Below, piece by piece: positions 7,680 through 14,044 of a DNA stretch of 14,044 bases. Both the position numbers and the translations under genes were made by a program. Source of the DNA: DASQLQ01 sp035629935 (GTDB lineage: Bacteria; Actinomycetota; CADDZG01; WHSQ01); contig DASQLQ010000137.1 in assembly GCA_035629935.1 (NCBI GenBank), positions 1 through 14,044 on the forward strand, written 5' to 3'. Numbering within the stretch: position 1 is the stretch's first letter; each line of letters opens with the position of its first letter. Below the pieces are notes generated by a model, which saw nothing but the letters and a program-made list of their open reading frames with translations, was not told the DNA's origin and did no database searches.

Positions 7680-8729
7680 GTGATCCCCCGCATCCGCTTG
7701 CTCGGCTCGGTCCTCGTCGAGCTGGGCGATTCCGTCATCGAGGAGCGAGACCTTCCCGGACACAGGGGTCGGGTGGCGCTCGCTTTCCTCGTGATCGAAA
7801 GGCATCGGGCGGCTTCCACCGAAGAGCTGGGCGATCTGCTGTGGCCCGCGGAGCGGCCCGTCAGCTGGGAGCAGGAACTAGCGAGTCTGATCTCGCGATT
7901 GGAGACGATGCTCGATCGCCTCGGGTTGACTGAACGAGGGGGTATCAACGAGACACCAGGGCATTACCGGCTCCCCCTTACGGATGCGTGGGTCGACGCC
8001 GAGGTGGCCGTCACCAAACTCGAAGAAGCCCGCGATGCAGTCGAAGCAGGCGATGTCAAGAAGGCTCGGCGGGCGGCCACGACCGCGGCCGAGATCAGCG
8101 GGCGGTCGTTCCTATCCGGTGAAGAAGGAACATGGATAGATGCCCAGCGGGGCCGCTTCAGGCAGATCCGTACGGAGGCACTTGCCGTTCTGGCGCGTCT
8201 AGACACTGAGCCTTCTGAAACACAGCAGCCTCGTCGCGTGCTCAAGACTTTCATGTTCACCGACATCGCGGGGTCTACGAAGTTGGTCGAACTCGTGGGC
8301 GATGACGCATGGACGGACCTCGTGAGATGGCACGACCAAACGCTTAGGGGTCTCTTTGGATCGCATGCGGGCGAGGAGATCGATCACGCGGGCGACGGGT
8401 TCTTCGTGGCCTTCACGGATCAGAAGAGTGCCTGCGTATGTGCCATCGCTATCCAACGGAGATTGGCGGAGCATCGTAAGTCACAGGGCTTCGCGCCGAA
8501 GGTTCGCATCGGCCTTCACAGCGCGCAGGCGAATGCGGGTGAAGGCCTCTATCAAGGGAAAGGCGTTCACGAAGCGGCTCGCATAGCGGGCCTCGCCGAG
8601 GGCGGTCAGATCGTAGCGAGCAGCGGGACTGTTGACCCGTCCGATGTCTTTCGCGTAGCGGACCCGAGATCGGTTGAGCTGAGAGACGTCGCAGAACCTG
8701 TCGAAGTGGTAACCCTGCTCTGGGACTAG
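7680..8729 (+). CDS. SARP-like winged helix/BTAD protein fused to a class III cyclase-like domain
   Basis: The 349-residue protein starts with a winged-helix region typical of SARP/AfsR regulators (about 1-98, opening IRLLGSV), followed by a helical BTAD-like region (about 103-175) and a class III adenylate/guanylate cyclase-like domain (about 188-349). In the cyclase part both metal-binding aspartates are present: D195 (FTDIAGST) and D239 (HAGDGFF). The usual substrate-base lysine position has D235, and the transition-state Asn position has H297 (GVHEAARI), while R301 is kept. Cyclase activity or substrate preference is therefore doubtful; it may bind a nucleotide without making a cyclic product. 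GTG 7680 is the only sensible start; the GGGGG at 7662-7666 is 13 nt away. No membrane segment is visible. It is divergent from the kinase cluster and lies 80 nt before the sigma gene, so it may control either. The role as a nucleotide-responsive DNA-binding protein is inferred. Confidence 0.85.
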   Translation: MIPRIRLLGSVLVELGDSVIEERDLPGHRGRVALAFLVIERHRAASTEELGDLLWPAERPVSWEQELASLISRLETMLDRLGLTERGGINETPGHYRLPLTDAWVDAEVAVTKLEEARDAVEAGDVKKARRAATTAAEISGRSFLSGEEGTWIDAQRGRFRQIRTEALAVLARLDTEPSETQQPRRVLKTFMFTDIAGSTKLVELVGDDAWTDLVRWHDQTLRGLFGSHAGEEIDHAGDGFFVAFTDQKSACVCAIAIQRRLAEHRKSQGFAPKVRIGLHSAQANAGEGLYQGKGVHEAARIAGLAEGGQIVASSGTVDPSDVFRVADPRSVELRDVAEPVEVVTLLWD

Positions 8730-8739
8730 GGACCCGAGC

Positions 8740-8767
8740 GAAACCAATGACCCGCTCCCCGCGTGTA
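8740..8767 (+). promoter_or_regulatory. Candidate ECF-type promoter for the sigma/propeller pair
   Basis: GAAACC (8740-8745) and CGTGTA (8762-8767) are 16 nt apart, which is similar in layout to ECF-dependent promoters (GGAAC-like -35, CGT-like -10). It lies in the 80-nt gap before the sigma gene, where autoregulation would be expected. A match this short is weak evidence; cotranscription from the cyclase gene is also possible. Confidence 0.25.
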
Positions 8768-8809
8768 TAGAACGTGAACGTCAGCACGGTGCAGAGGGGG
8801 ACGCGGGCA

Positions 8810-9295
8810 ATGACCAAGGCGGACGAGCGACTCGTGGGGCTCTACGCCGCCCACGGATCGAGTGCTCTTCGGCTCGCCTTCCTGCTGACCGGGGACAGGC
8901 ACACAGCCGAGGACCTGACCCAGGAAGCGTTCGCCCGCGTCGGAGGCCGGCTGATGGGCCTGCGCGATCCGGAGCGGGCTGCCGGATACCTCTATCGGAC
9001 CCTGATGAACCTGGCCCGGGGTCACGGTCGGAGATTGCAGCGCGATCGCAACTTGGCGACGCGGATGGCAAACGAACGTCCCGCGGGATCCGCGGCTGCC
9101 GCCGATGACGGGACGTTGGGCTTGCTCCTGACCCTCCCCCTCCGGCAACGAACCGTCCTCTTCCTTCGGCACTACCTCGACATGTCCGAAGCTGACGCCG
9201 CGCGCCATCTCGATTGTTCGGTCGCGGCCGTGAAGTCCCTCACGCATCGAGCCTCGCAATCGCTGCGCAGGAACATCGAAGGAGAGTCCCCATGA
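8810..9295 (+). CDS. ECF RNA polymerase sigma factor (SigE-family-like)
   Basis: This 161-residue protein contains sigma region 2 (about 8-75, including LLTGDRHTAEDLTQEAFARV) and region 4 (about 105-155, with LPLRQRTVLFLRHYLDMS and the HTH ending near VAAVKSLTHRA). It lacks regions 1 and 3, and its length is usual for ECF sigma factors. It looks closest to the actinobacterial SigE-like group, judged by eye. ATG 8810 is chosen because GAGGGGG at 8794-8800 lies 9 nt before it; a GTG at 8774 would add 12 residues with no family match. The stop overlaps the next start as ATGA (9292-9295), so the two products are probably made in fixed ratio, as is common for sigma factors and their inhibitors. 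The protein should direct RNA polymerase to a small regulon, which is not known. Confidence 0.93.
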   Translation: MTKADERLVGLYAAHGSSALRLAFLLTGDRHTAEDLTQEAFARVGGRLMGLRDPERAAGYLYRTLMNLARGHGRRLQRDRNLATRMANERPAGSAAAADDGTLGLLLTLPLRQRTVLFLRHYLDMSEADAARHLDCSVAAVKSLTHRASQSLRRNIEGESP

Positions 9296-11187
9296 ACGAG
9301 AACGACATCCGAAAGGCCCTCAGGAGCCTCGACACCATCGAGGCAAACGGGACCCTCTCGCCAGCCATCGTGCGTAAAGCGAACCGGCGCCGCACCCTGA
9401 CTGCTGCATTGAGCGGTTTAGGGGTCGTGGTCCTGATTGCCGCCGCAGGGCTCGGAGCGGATTCGCTTCTACTTTCGCGTGAGCCCCAAGTACAACCGGC
9501 AGGTCCCGAGCCCGAGGTGGTCGCGACGATCGAGGTCGGCCGCGTCATGGGACTCGACGCCGATCGGAACGGGGTATGGACGGCGAACTACGAAGACGGC
9601 ACCGTTGGCCTGATCGATCCTGCTACGACCGAAGTCCTGGAACGAGTCGAGGTCGATGATGTCCTCGGGGCCGGTGTGTCCGACGTTCACGCGACCGACA
9701 CGGATGTCTGGTTGGCCGCTTCCGACAACCTGGCTGTTGGTCATCTCGACCCGGCCACGCTCCAAGTGAGCGTGGCCGCGGACGTGGGATCAAGCAGCTT
9801 CTATGACATAAGCGCGGACACCAAAGAGGTGTGGGTGGCGCAAGCGGACCCCCCTTCGTTCGATCCAGTTACTTCGCACGGAACGCGCATCGCGTCGGCT
9901 GCTTCGGTTGTTCCGGCCCCCGGTGGGCAGTTCGCGACCTACAGCGACATCGCGAGCGGAGACGAGGGGGTTTGGGCCCTGGGGGAGTCCGAAGGCTCTC
10001 TGGCGGCGATCTCGCCGGTAGATGGAGAGCCCCGCGTTGCCTTGACGAACGACGAGCTTCTAGTCATGGGGGGTCAAGCAGATATCGCGGTGGGCCACGG
10101 CTATGTCTGGGTTGAGTCGTCGGGCGAAGCCACGACCCGCGTGGCCCGATTCGATCCGGCCACATCGGAGATCCAAGCGATCACCGTAGACGGGCAGGGC
10201 GGAGTGATGGCTGTTTCCGGTGACGCTCTATGGCTACTCACCCACGATGATGATCACGGACTGCTCTGGCGCATCGACCCCAGCACCCTGGACGTCGCGG
10301 CCCCGTTCCAGATGAACGGCGAGTTCCAATTGGCCGACATCGCGTATGGGTTTGGATCGATATGGGTCACTCACGATTTCGAGTTGCTATCGCGGATAGC
10401 GATTGAGCCCGGGGTCGAAGCCCCGATCGCCACTGCATCCCCGGAACATCGCGGGAGTGGTGAAGTGTGCGACCAAGGTGGGCCGTGGATCGACTGTCAA
10501 GAGGCGCGTTGGTTGCGTCGTGTCGTTGGTGAGGCCGGGTTCGAGCTCATTGGCGACAACGCAAGTGCCCTCGAGTTTGCGGCCGGCCCGTACAACCTCT
10601 ACGGATGGAACGCGGCTGGAGACAGACCGGTCGAGGAAGTTGCATCCGAGGAAGGCTACGAACCGAGAGATCAGATAGATGCATTCAGTGACGGCACCCG
10701 ACTGTTGTGGGCCGCACAGGATCTCCACATCTACTTGTCATCCATGGATGGGACTTCGGTAGGCGAGCTGCCTACCAGCATCATCGATCGCCTCATAGAT
10801 GCGTCGAGAGTCGTTGCCCGCGAAGCAGATCTCTCCGGGGCCAAGCCACAGCCGACACCCACGACCGACGACCAACGATCCGAACAGACCGACGACGGTC
10901 GGGTTCGTGTCTGGCCCGTCACAGAGGACGTGGTCGACGAAGGCAAGTACCTATTCGAAGCACCGCATTGCGGGCTCGGTTGGATGATCGATTTCGACGG
11001 CAGCTTCTGGGACGCGACCGAACCGGATGACTACGGCCGCGGCGACAACTACCCGTTCTTCTACAACGGTGACCAGGGTGCGATCACGTTTACGGGCTCT
11101 AACACCGCTATCTACCAGGCGTCGACCGGAGAAGAGATTCGGCTCGAACGACTGTCCGGACCGATCGTTATCGACCCCTGCGCTTAG
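9292..11187 (+). CDS. Membrane-anchored seven-repeat beta-propeller protein, candidate anti-sigma factor/sensor
   Basis: ATG 9292 follows AAGGAG (9279-9284) by 7 nt and overlaps the sigma gene stop. The 631-residue product has a short charged N-terminus (1-34), one hydrophobic segment (about 35-61), and a large part probably outside the membrane. Seven repeats centre on W96, W140, W181, W228, W273, W314 and W358 (spacing 41-47); most carry a hydrophobic-W core followed by an (I/L/F)DPAT-like turn, which fits a seven-bladed propeller of the YVTN/Vgb-like kind. A region with C393 and C402 follows to about 515, then a Pro/Thr/Asp-rich linker (516-536), then a last domain (about 537-631) with C560 and C630. 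The cysteines could form disulfides. The position after an ECF gene suggests sigma control, but the cytoplasmic part has no HxxxCxxC zinc motif and is short for a classical anti-sigma domain. Membrane topology and function are inferred. Confidence 0.82.
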   Translation: MNENDIRKALRSLDTIEANGTLSPAIVRKANRRRTLTAALSGLGVVVLIAAAGLGADSLLLSREPQVQPAGPEPEVVATIEVGRVMGLDADRNGVWTANYEDGTVGLIDPATTEVLERVEVDDVLGAGVSDVHATDTDVWLAASDNLAVGHLDPATLQVSVAADVGSSSFYDISADTKEVWVAQADPPSFDPVTSHGTRIASAASVVPAPGGQFATYSDIASGDEGVWALGESEGSLAAISPVDGEPRVALTNDELLVMGGQADIAVGHGYVWVESSGEATTRVARFDPATSEIQAITVDGQGGVMAVSGDALWLLTHDDDHGLLWRIDPSTLDVAAPFQMNGEFQLADIAYGFGSIWVTHDFELLSRIAIEPGVEAPIATASPEHRGSGEVCDQGGPWIDCQEARWLRRVVGEAGFELIGDNASALEFAAGPYNLYGWNAAGDRPVEEVASEEGYEPRDQIDAFSDGTRLLWAAQDLHIYLSSMDGTSVGELPTSIIDRLIDASRVVAREADLSGAKPQPTPTTDDQRSEQTDDGRVRVWPVTEDVVDEGKYLFEAPHCGLGWMIDFDGSFWDATEPDDYGRGDNYPFFYNGDQGAITFTGSNTAIYQASTGEEIRLERLSGPIVIDPCA

Positions 11188-11203
11188 GACTTGGAACGGG
11201 AGG

Positions 11204-12748
11204 TTAGGGGCGGCCGGCGCTGTGACGCCGCATCCGACGCGCTTCCTTCTTTCCGATGTCGCAGCCGGGGGCTCCCCGCTGACAGCGCGGGCGCTTGGGC
11301 TCGGGCGGCTCCTCCTGATCGCGGGTGGCCACGGACGTAGCCGCGGCGGCTACATGAGCGGACACCGGGGAGAACGGGATGCCGGCGAACGGTCGGTTCT
11401 CGCACGCGTAGAGGGTCTCGATCTCGGGGGGGCCGGTCTCGCCCTTGAAGTCGTTTCCGGAGAAGCAGTTGTCGGCCCCTTCTCCGTCCCAGGCAAGGTC
11501 GTACCCGTATCCATCGTTGTCGGAGTCGGAATTGCGGATGAAGTTATCGATCACCGTGTTGTTCATCGGCAGGTCGGAATCCACACTCGGCGTGATGAGG
11601 ATCCCGTAGCTGCGGTGGTTCTTCACGATGTTGTTGACCGCGACGTTGTTCTCGACGCCCGGCATCCAGATGCCGGTGCCGTACGGGATGCCTACGGTCT
11701 CGGAGAAACCCGCCGCCGGGATGGTCTCGTAGTTGTTGTTCAGGACCCGGTTGTTGTACATGATCGTGCCCCGGTTCGGACCCAGCTCCTCGGTGGGCAG
11801 TGTGTTCGGCACGATCCCCGCGCCGTTGCGGCTGAAGAGCGAGCTGCGGATAACAACCCCGGTGGCGTTCGTTCCCGAGTAGCCGAGGTAGTTGTAGTGC
11901 GATTGGACGTTCTCGATCAGGGCCGAGCAGCCGAGACACTGCCCGATGTAGAACGCTGAGTCGCCGCTCCCCCAACCGAACGAATTCCTGATCACACCGC
12001 CATATGAGTCAAAGGCATAGATCCCGTACGTACGGTTCTTGATCGAATCGATGCGCTGGATCGTGTAGTCGCGCGAGTTGTTGTAATAGATGCCGTTCCC
12101 TAAGTGATTGCGCACTGTGAGGTTCTGGATCGTCACTCCGCGCGCTCCGTCCACGACGAAGCCGTTATTTCGTTTGTCCTGGCCGTGGATGATCGTGCGG
12201 AAGCGATCAACTCCTTCGATGAGGAGGTCGTTCGTGGTGACGTGGACGGCTTCGTGGTAGACGCCCGGCTGGATGACGATGCGCGCCCCTTCACGGGCCT
12301 TGTCGACAGCCTTCTGGATGGTGGGCTCTTCCTTGGGGACGACGATCGTGGGCCGCTGGTCCTTGCCTCCCGCTCCATTCAGATAAGGGTCCTCGCTCGC
12401 CGGAGGATCGCCGACGACGACGAGACCCCACATCCCGACCTTGCGTTTCGCTCCGTGGATGCTGCAGAAGTAGTAGTAATAGCCGGCCTCGCCGAAGGTC
12501 TGACTGAATGTCGTTCCCGGCTTCATGCGACCCGAGTCGAATTGCCCGCGCTTATCGGAATTGATGTCGTGGGTGCGAGCCCCCTGGTTGGACCAGACCA
12601 CCGTGTCCCCCGGGTTGATCCGAACCTCCTGGGGGTCGAAGCGGTTGTCTCGGGTAGCCACGCTCTGGGAGGCCGCCTGGGCGGGGGTGGTGAGCGGGGC
12701 CACGAGGGTCATCGCGGCAAGCAGAACGAGCAGCCGCCTAGCTTTCAT
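11204..12748 (-). CDS. Secreted cupredoxin and right-handed beta-helix protein
   Basis: The 514-residue protein begins with a clear signal peptide (MKARR, hydrophobic core 6-20, cleavage probably after the AQA at 23-25). A cupredoxin-like domain (about 28-112) carries a likely type 1 copper set: H60, C95, H98 and M106, in the usual order with Cys-x2-His. From about 133 to 455 the sequence is Asn/Gly-rich with repeating short strands (NGI, YGI, NNxV) typical of parallel beta-helix (PbH1, NosD-like) proteins. The C-terminal tail (about 478-514) is Pro-rich then strongly basic, with C489 and C496. No catalytic residues of a known polysaccharide lyase could be fixed, so the beta-helix may bind or cut a surface carbohydrate. 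The gene is convergent with the propeller gene (16 nt between stops). ATG 12748 fits the signal peptide. The copper role and export are inferred from motifs. Confidence 0.85.
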   Translation of the reverse strand: MKARRLLVLLAAMTLVAPLTTPAQAASQSVATRDNRFDPQEVRINPGDTVVWSNQGARTHDINSDKRGQFDSGRMKPGTTFSQTFGEAGYYYYFCSIHGAKRKVGMWGLVVVGDPPASEDPYLNGAGGKDQRPTIVVPKEEPTIQKAVDKAREGARIVIQPGVYHEAVHVTTNDLLIEGVDRFRTIIHGQDKRNNGFVVDGARGVTIQNLTVRNHLGNGIYYNNSRDYTIQRIDSIKNRTYGIYAFDSYGGVIRNSFGWGSGDSAFYIGQCLGCSALIENVQSHYNYLGYSGTNATGVVIRSSLFSRNGAGIVPNTLPTEELGPNRGTIMYNNRVLNNNYETIPAAGFSETVGIPYGTGIWMPGVENNVAVNNIVKNHRSYGILITPSVDSDLPMNNTVIDNFIRNSDSDNDGYGYDLAWDGEGADNCFSGNDFKGETGPPEIETLYACENRPFAGIPFSPVSAHVAAAATSVATRDQEEPPEPKRPRCQRGAPGCDIGKKEARRMRRHSAGRP

Positions 12749-12809
12749 GCCCCTTTTCTACCCCATCTCGGCCGAGCAGAACTCATACCGATGGTGCGAG
12801 GATGCCGCA
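12749..12809. promoter_or_regulatory. 61-nt divergent gap with a 10-bp palindrome
   Basis: This gap separates the starts of the cupredoxin/beta-helix gene and the aminopeptidase gene, so promoters for both must lie here or reach into the neighbouring coding regions. CTCGGCCGAG at 12765-12774 is a perfect palindrome and might be an operator. GAGG at 12798-12801 is the aminopeptidase ribosome binding site. No convincing -35/-10 pair was identified on either strand. Confidence 0.4.
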
Positions 12810-14039
12810 ATGACCTCCAATGGCGAAGGTAGCAACCACCGGCTGGAACGATTCGCCGAACTCGTCCTCAAGATCGGGGCGAATCTGGCTCCGGGCCAGG
12901 ACGTTCTCATCAACGGATTGATCGAGCATGCACCCTTCGCACGCGCTCTCGCCCAGGAGGCCTACCGGCTCGGGGCCCGCTATGTGGACGTCAACTACTC
13001 GGAGCCGCATGCACGTAAGGCTCGGATCGAGCACGCCCCAGAGGACACCCTGGGATGGATCCCTCCATGGATCGACGGCCGGATCGACTGGTCGATCGAT
13101 GCGGAGGCCGCACACATCTCGATCGCCGGAGATCCCGAGCCCGACCTCCTGGCACAAGCCGACCCCCAAAGATCGAGTCTGGAACGCACGAACTTCCCGC
13201 CAGCGCGTGTGCGACAGATCAATTCCGAACAGGTGAACTGGACGATCGTTCCTTATCCCTCGCCCGGTTGGGCCAAATCGGTGTACGGGGAGCCGGATGT
13301 CGAGCGGTTATGGAAAGACATCGAGCAGTTCATGCGTTTGGACCAACCCGATCCGGTCGCCGCCTGGCAAGCACACATCGAGAAGCTCGAGAACAGAGCT
13401 CGCCAGCTGAATGGGCTCGGGCTCGACGCCGTGCACTTCGAAGGGCCAGGCACCGATCTGACGATCGGGCTCATGGAGAGGTCCCGCTGGCTAGCGGCCT
13501 CCTTCACGACGAAATGGGGTCGGAAGCACATCCCGAACATGCCGACCGAAGAGGTCTTCACTACCCCCGACTACCGGCGCACGGAGGGCACGGTGCGCGC
13601 GACGAGACCCCTGGCGCTGTCCGGGAAGGTGATCCGGGACCTCGAGATGCGTTTCGAGAACGGACGTGCAGTGGAGGTCAAGGCCTCGACCGGCGGCAAG
13701 GTCGTGTCCGGCGAACAGGCCACGGACGAGAACGCCGCGATGCTCGGCGAAGTCGCGCTTGTCGACGGCAGCTCACCGATCGGGCAGAGCGGCAACGTCT
13801 ACCTGAACACGTTGTTCGACGAGAACGCGACCTGCCACATCGCTTACGGCTCGGGTTATCCGCACGCCGTCGAGGGGGCCGAAGCCCTCGATAACACTGC
13901 TCAACACGAGCTGGGGATCAACAAGTCGCGGGTGCATACCGACTTCATGGTGGGGGGGCCGGAAGTAATGGTCACCGGGGTGATGAAGGACGGCAAACTC
14001 ATCCCGATCATCGAGAACGACGAGTGGCAACTCAGCTGA
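12810..14039 (+). CDS. M29-family metallo-aminopeptidase (AmpS/AmpT-like)
   Basis: The 409-residue protein matches the usual length of M29 (thermophilic aminopeptidase) enzymes and is complete. Residues likely to bind the two metal ions and act in catalysis are seen in the family's order: E248 (MPTEEVFT), E314 (MLGEVALV), H343 and Y350 (HIAYGSGY), H376 and D378 (HTDFM). It should release N-terminal amino acids from peptides in the cytoplasm with Zn, Co or Mn; there is no signal peptide. ATG 12810 is chosen because GAGG lies 8 nt upstream and the protein aligns from LERFAELVLKIGANLAPGQ; the same frame stays open upstream to 12525, but that part lies antisense to the cupredoxin gene and has no family match. 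The gene stands alone after a divergent gap and seems to be a housekeeping function unrelated to the signalling genes. Confidence 0.95.
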   Translation: MTSNGEGSNHRLERFAELVLKIGANLAPGQDVLINGLIEHAPFARALAQEAYRLGARYVDVNYSEPHARKARIEHAPEDTLGWIPPWIDGRIDWSIDAEAAHISIAGDPEPDLLAQADPQRSSLERTNFPPARVRQINSEQVNWTIVPYPSPGWAKSVYGEPDVERLWKDIEQFMRLDQPDPVAAWQAHIEKLENRARQLNGLGLDAVHFEGPGTDLTIGLMERSRWLAASFTTKWGRKHIPNMPTEEVFTTPDYRRTEGTVRATRPLALSGKVIRDLEMRFENGRAVEVKASTGGKVVSGEQATDENAAMLGEVALVDGSSPIGQSGNVYLNTLFDENATCHIAYGSGYPHAVEGAEALDNTAQHELGINKSRVHTDFMVGGPEVMVTGVMKDGKLIPIIENDEWQLS

Positions 14040-14044
14040 TCGAG

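Noticed and set aside
9214..9291. In-frame extension of the propeller protein upstream to 9214.
   Set aside because: It lies inside the sigma factor gene; ATG 9292 has AAGGAG at ideal spacing and an ATGA overlap.
11215..11230. GC-rich hairpin CGGCG-N6-CGCCG, a possible terminator for the propeller gene.
   Set aside because: The stem is only 5 bp, has no T-tract, and lies in the coding part of the convergent gene.
11027..11959. Open frame of 310 codons on the plus strand.
   Set aside because: It overlaps the end of the propeller gene and is antisense to the beta-helix gene; its sequence shows no domain, and it has no good start.
12525..12809. In-frame extension of the aminopeptidase upstream to 12525.
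   Set aside because: It is antisense to the cupredoxin signal-peptide region, has no M29 family match, and ATG 12810 has its own ribosome binding site.
13055..13894. Open frame of 279 codons in another plus-strand frame.
   Set aside because: Very Arg-rich product lying within the M29 aminopeptidase gene.

Overview
The window looks like chromosomal DNA of a high-GC actinobacterium, probably from an uncultured or deep-branching lineage. The evidence is the GC-rich third codon positions, GTG starts, a BTAD/SARP-type regulator, a DevR/DosR-like response regulator, a SigE-family-like ECF sigma factor and an M29 aminopeptidase. No tRNA, rRNA, CRISPR array, insertion sequence or phage gene was seen. 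The assignment to phylum is an inference from gene content; no species can be named.

Region 1 (1-7470, minus strand) is a dense signal-transduction cluster of five genes. In order of transcription they are: a soluble PAS/HisKA_3 sensor kinase (7470-6451); a DevR/NarL-type response regulator (6464-5811, overlapping the kinase by 14 nt); an 89-nt gap; a PAS-PAS-HisKA-HATPase-REC hybrid kinase (5721-3754); a REC/HD-GYP/REC/LuxR-HTH fusion protein (3761-1977, 8-nt overlap); and a three-PAS histidine kinase (1980 to beyond base 1, 4-nt GTGA overlap) whose C-terminus lies outside the window. None of the kinases has an obvious membrane segment, so they probably sense cytoplasmic cues. The fusion protein could join c-di-GMP breakdown to transcription control.

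Region 2 (7471-7679) is a 209-nt divergent control region with short palindromes. Region 3 (7680-11187, plus strand) starts with a fusion of a SARP-like winged helix and BTAD to a class III cyclase-like domain with altered active-site positions. After 80 nt come an ECF sigma factor and, overlapping it by ATGA, a single-pass membrane protein. That protein's outer part shows seven W-centred repeats spaced 41-47 residues apart, which suggests a seven-bladed beta-propeller, followed by a cysteine-containing C-terminal part. The sigma/propeller pair is the best candidate for a little-described system: a surface propeller that may control an ECF sigma factor.

Region 4 (11204-12748, minus strand) is a secreted cupredoxin plus right-handed beta-helix protein, convergent with the propeller gene. 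Region 5 (12810-14039, plus strand) is an M29 metallo-aminopeptidase, divergent from the cupredoxin gene across 61 nt. Regions 4 and 5 look like ordinary functions unrelated to the signalling genes.
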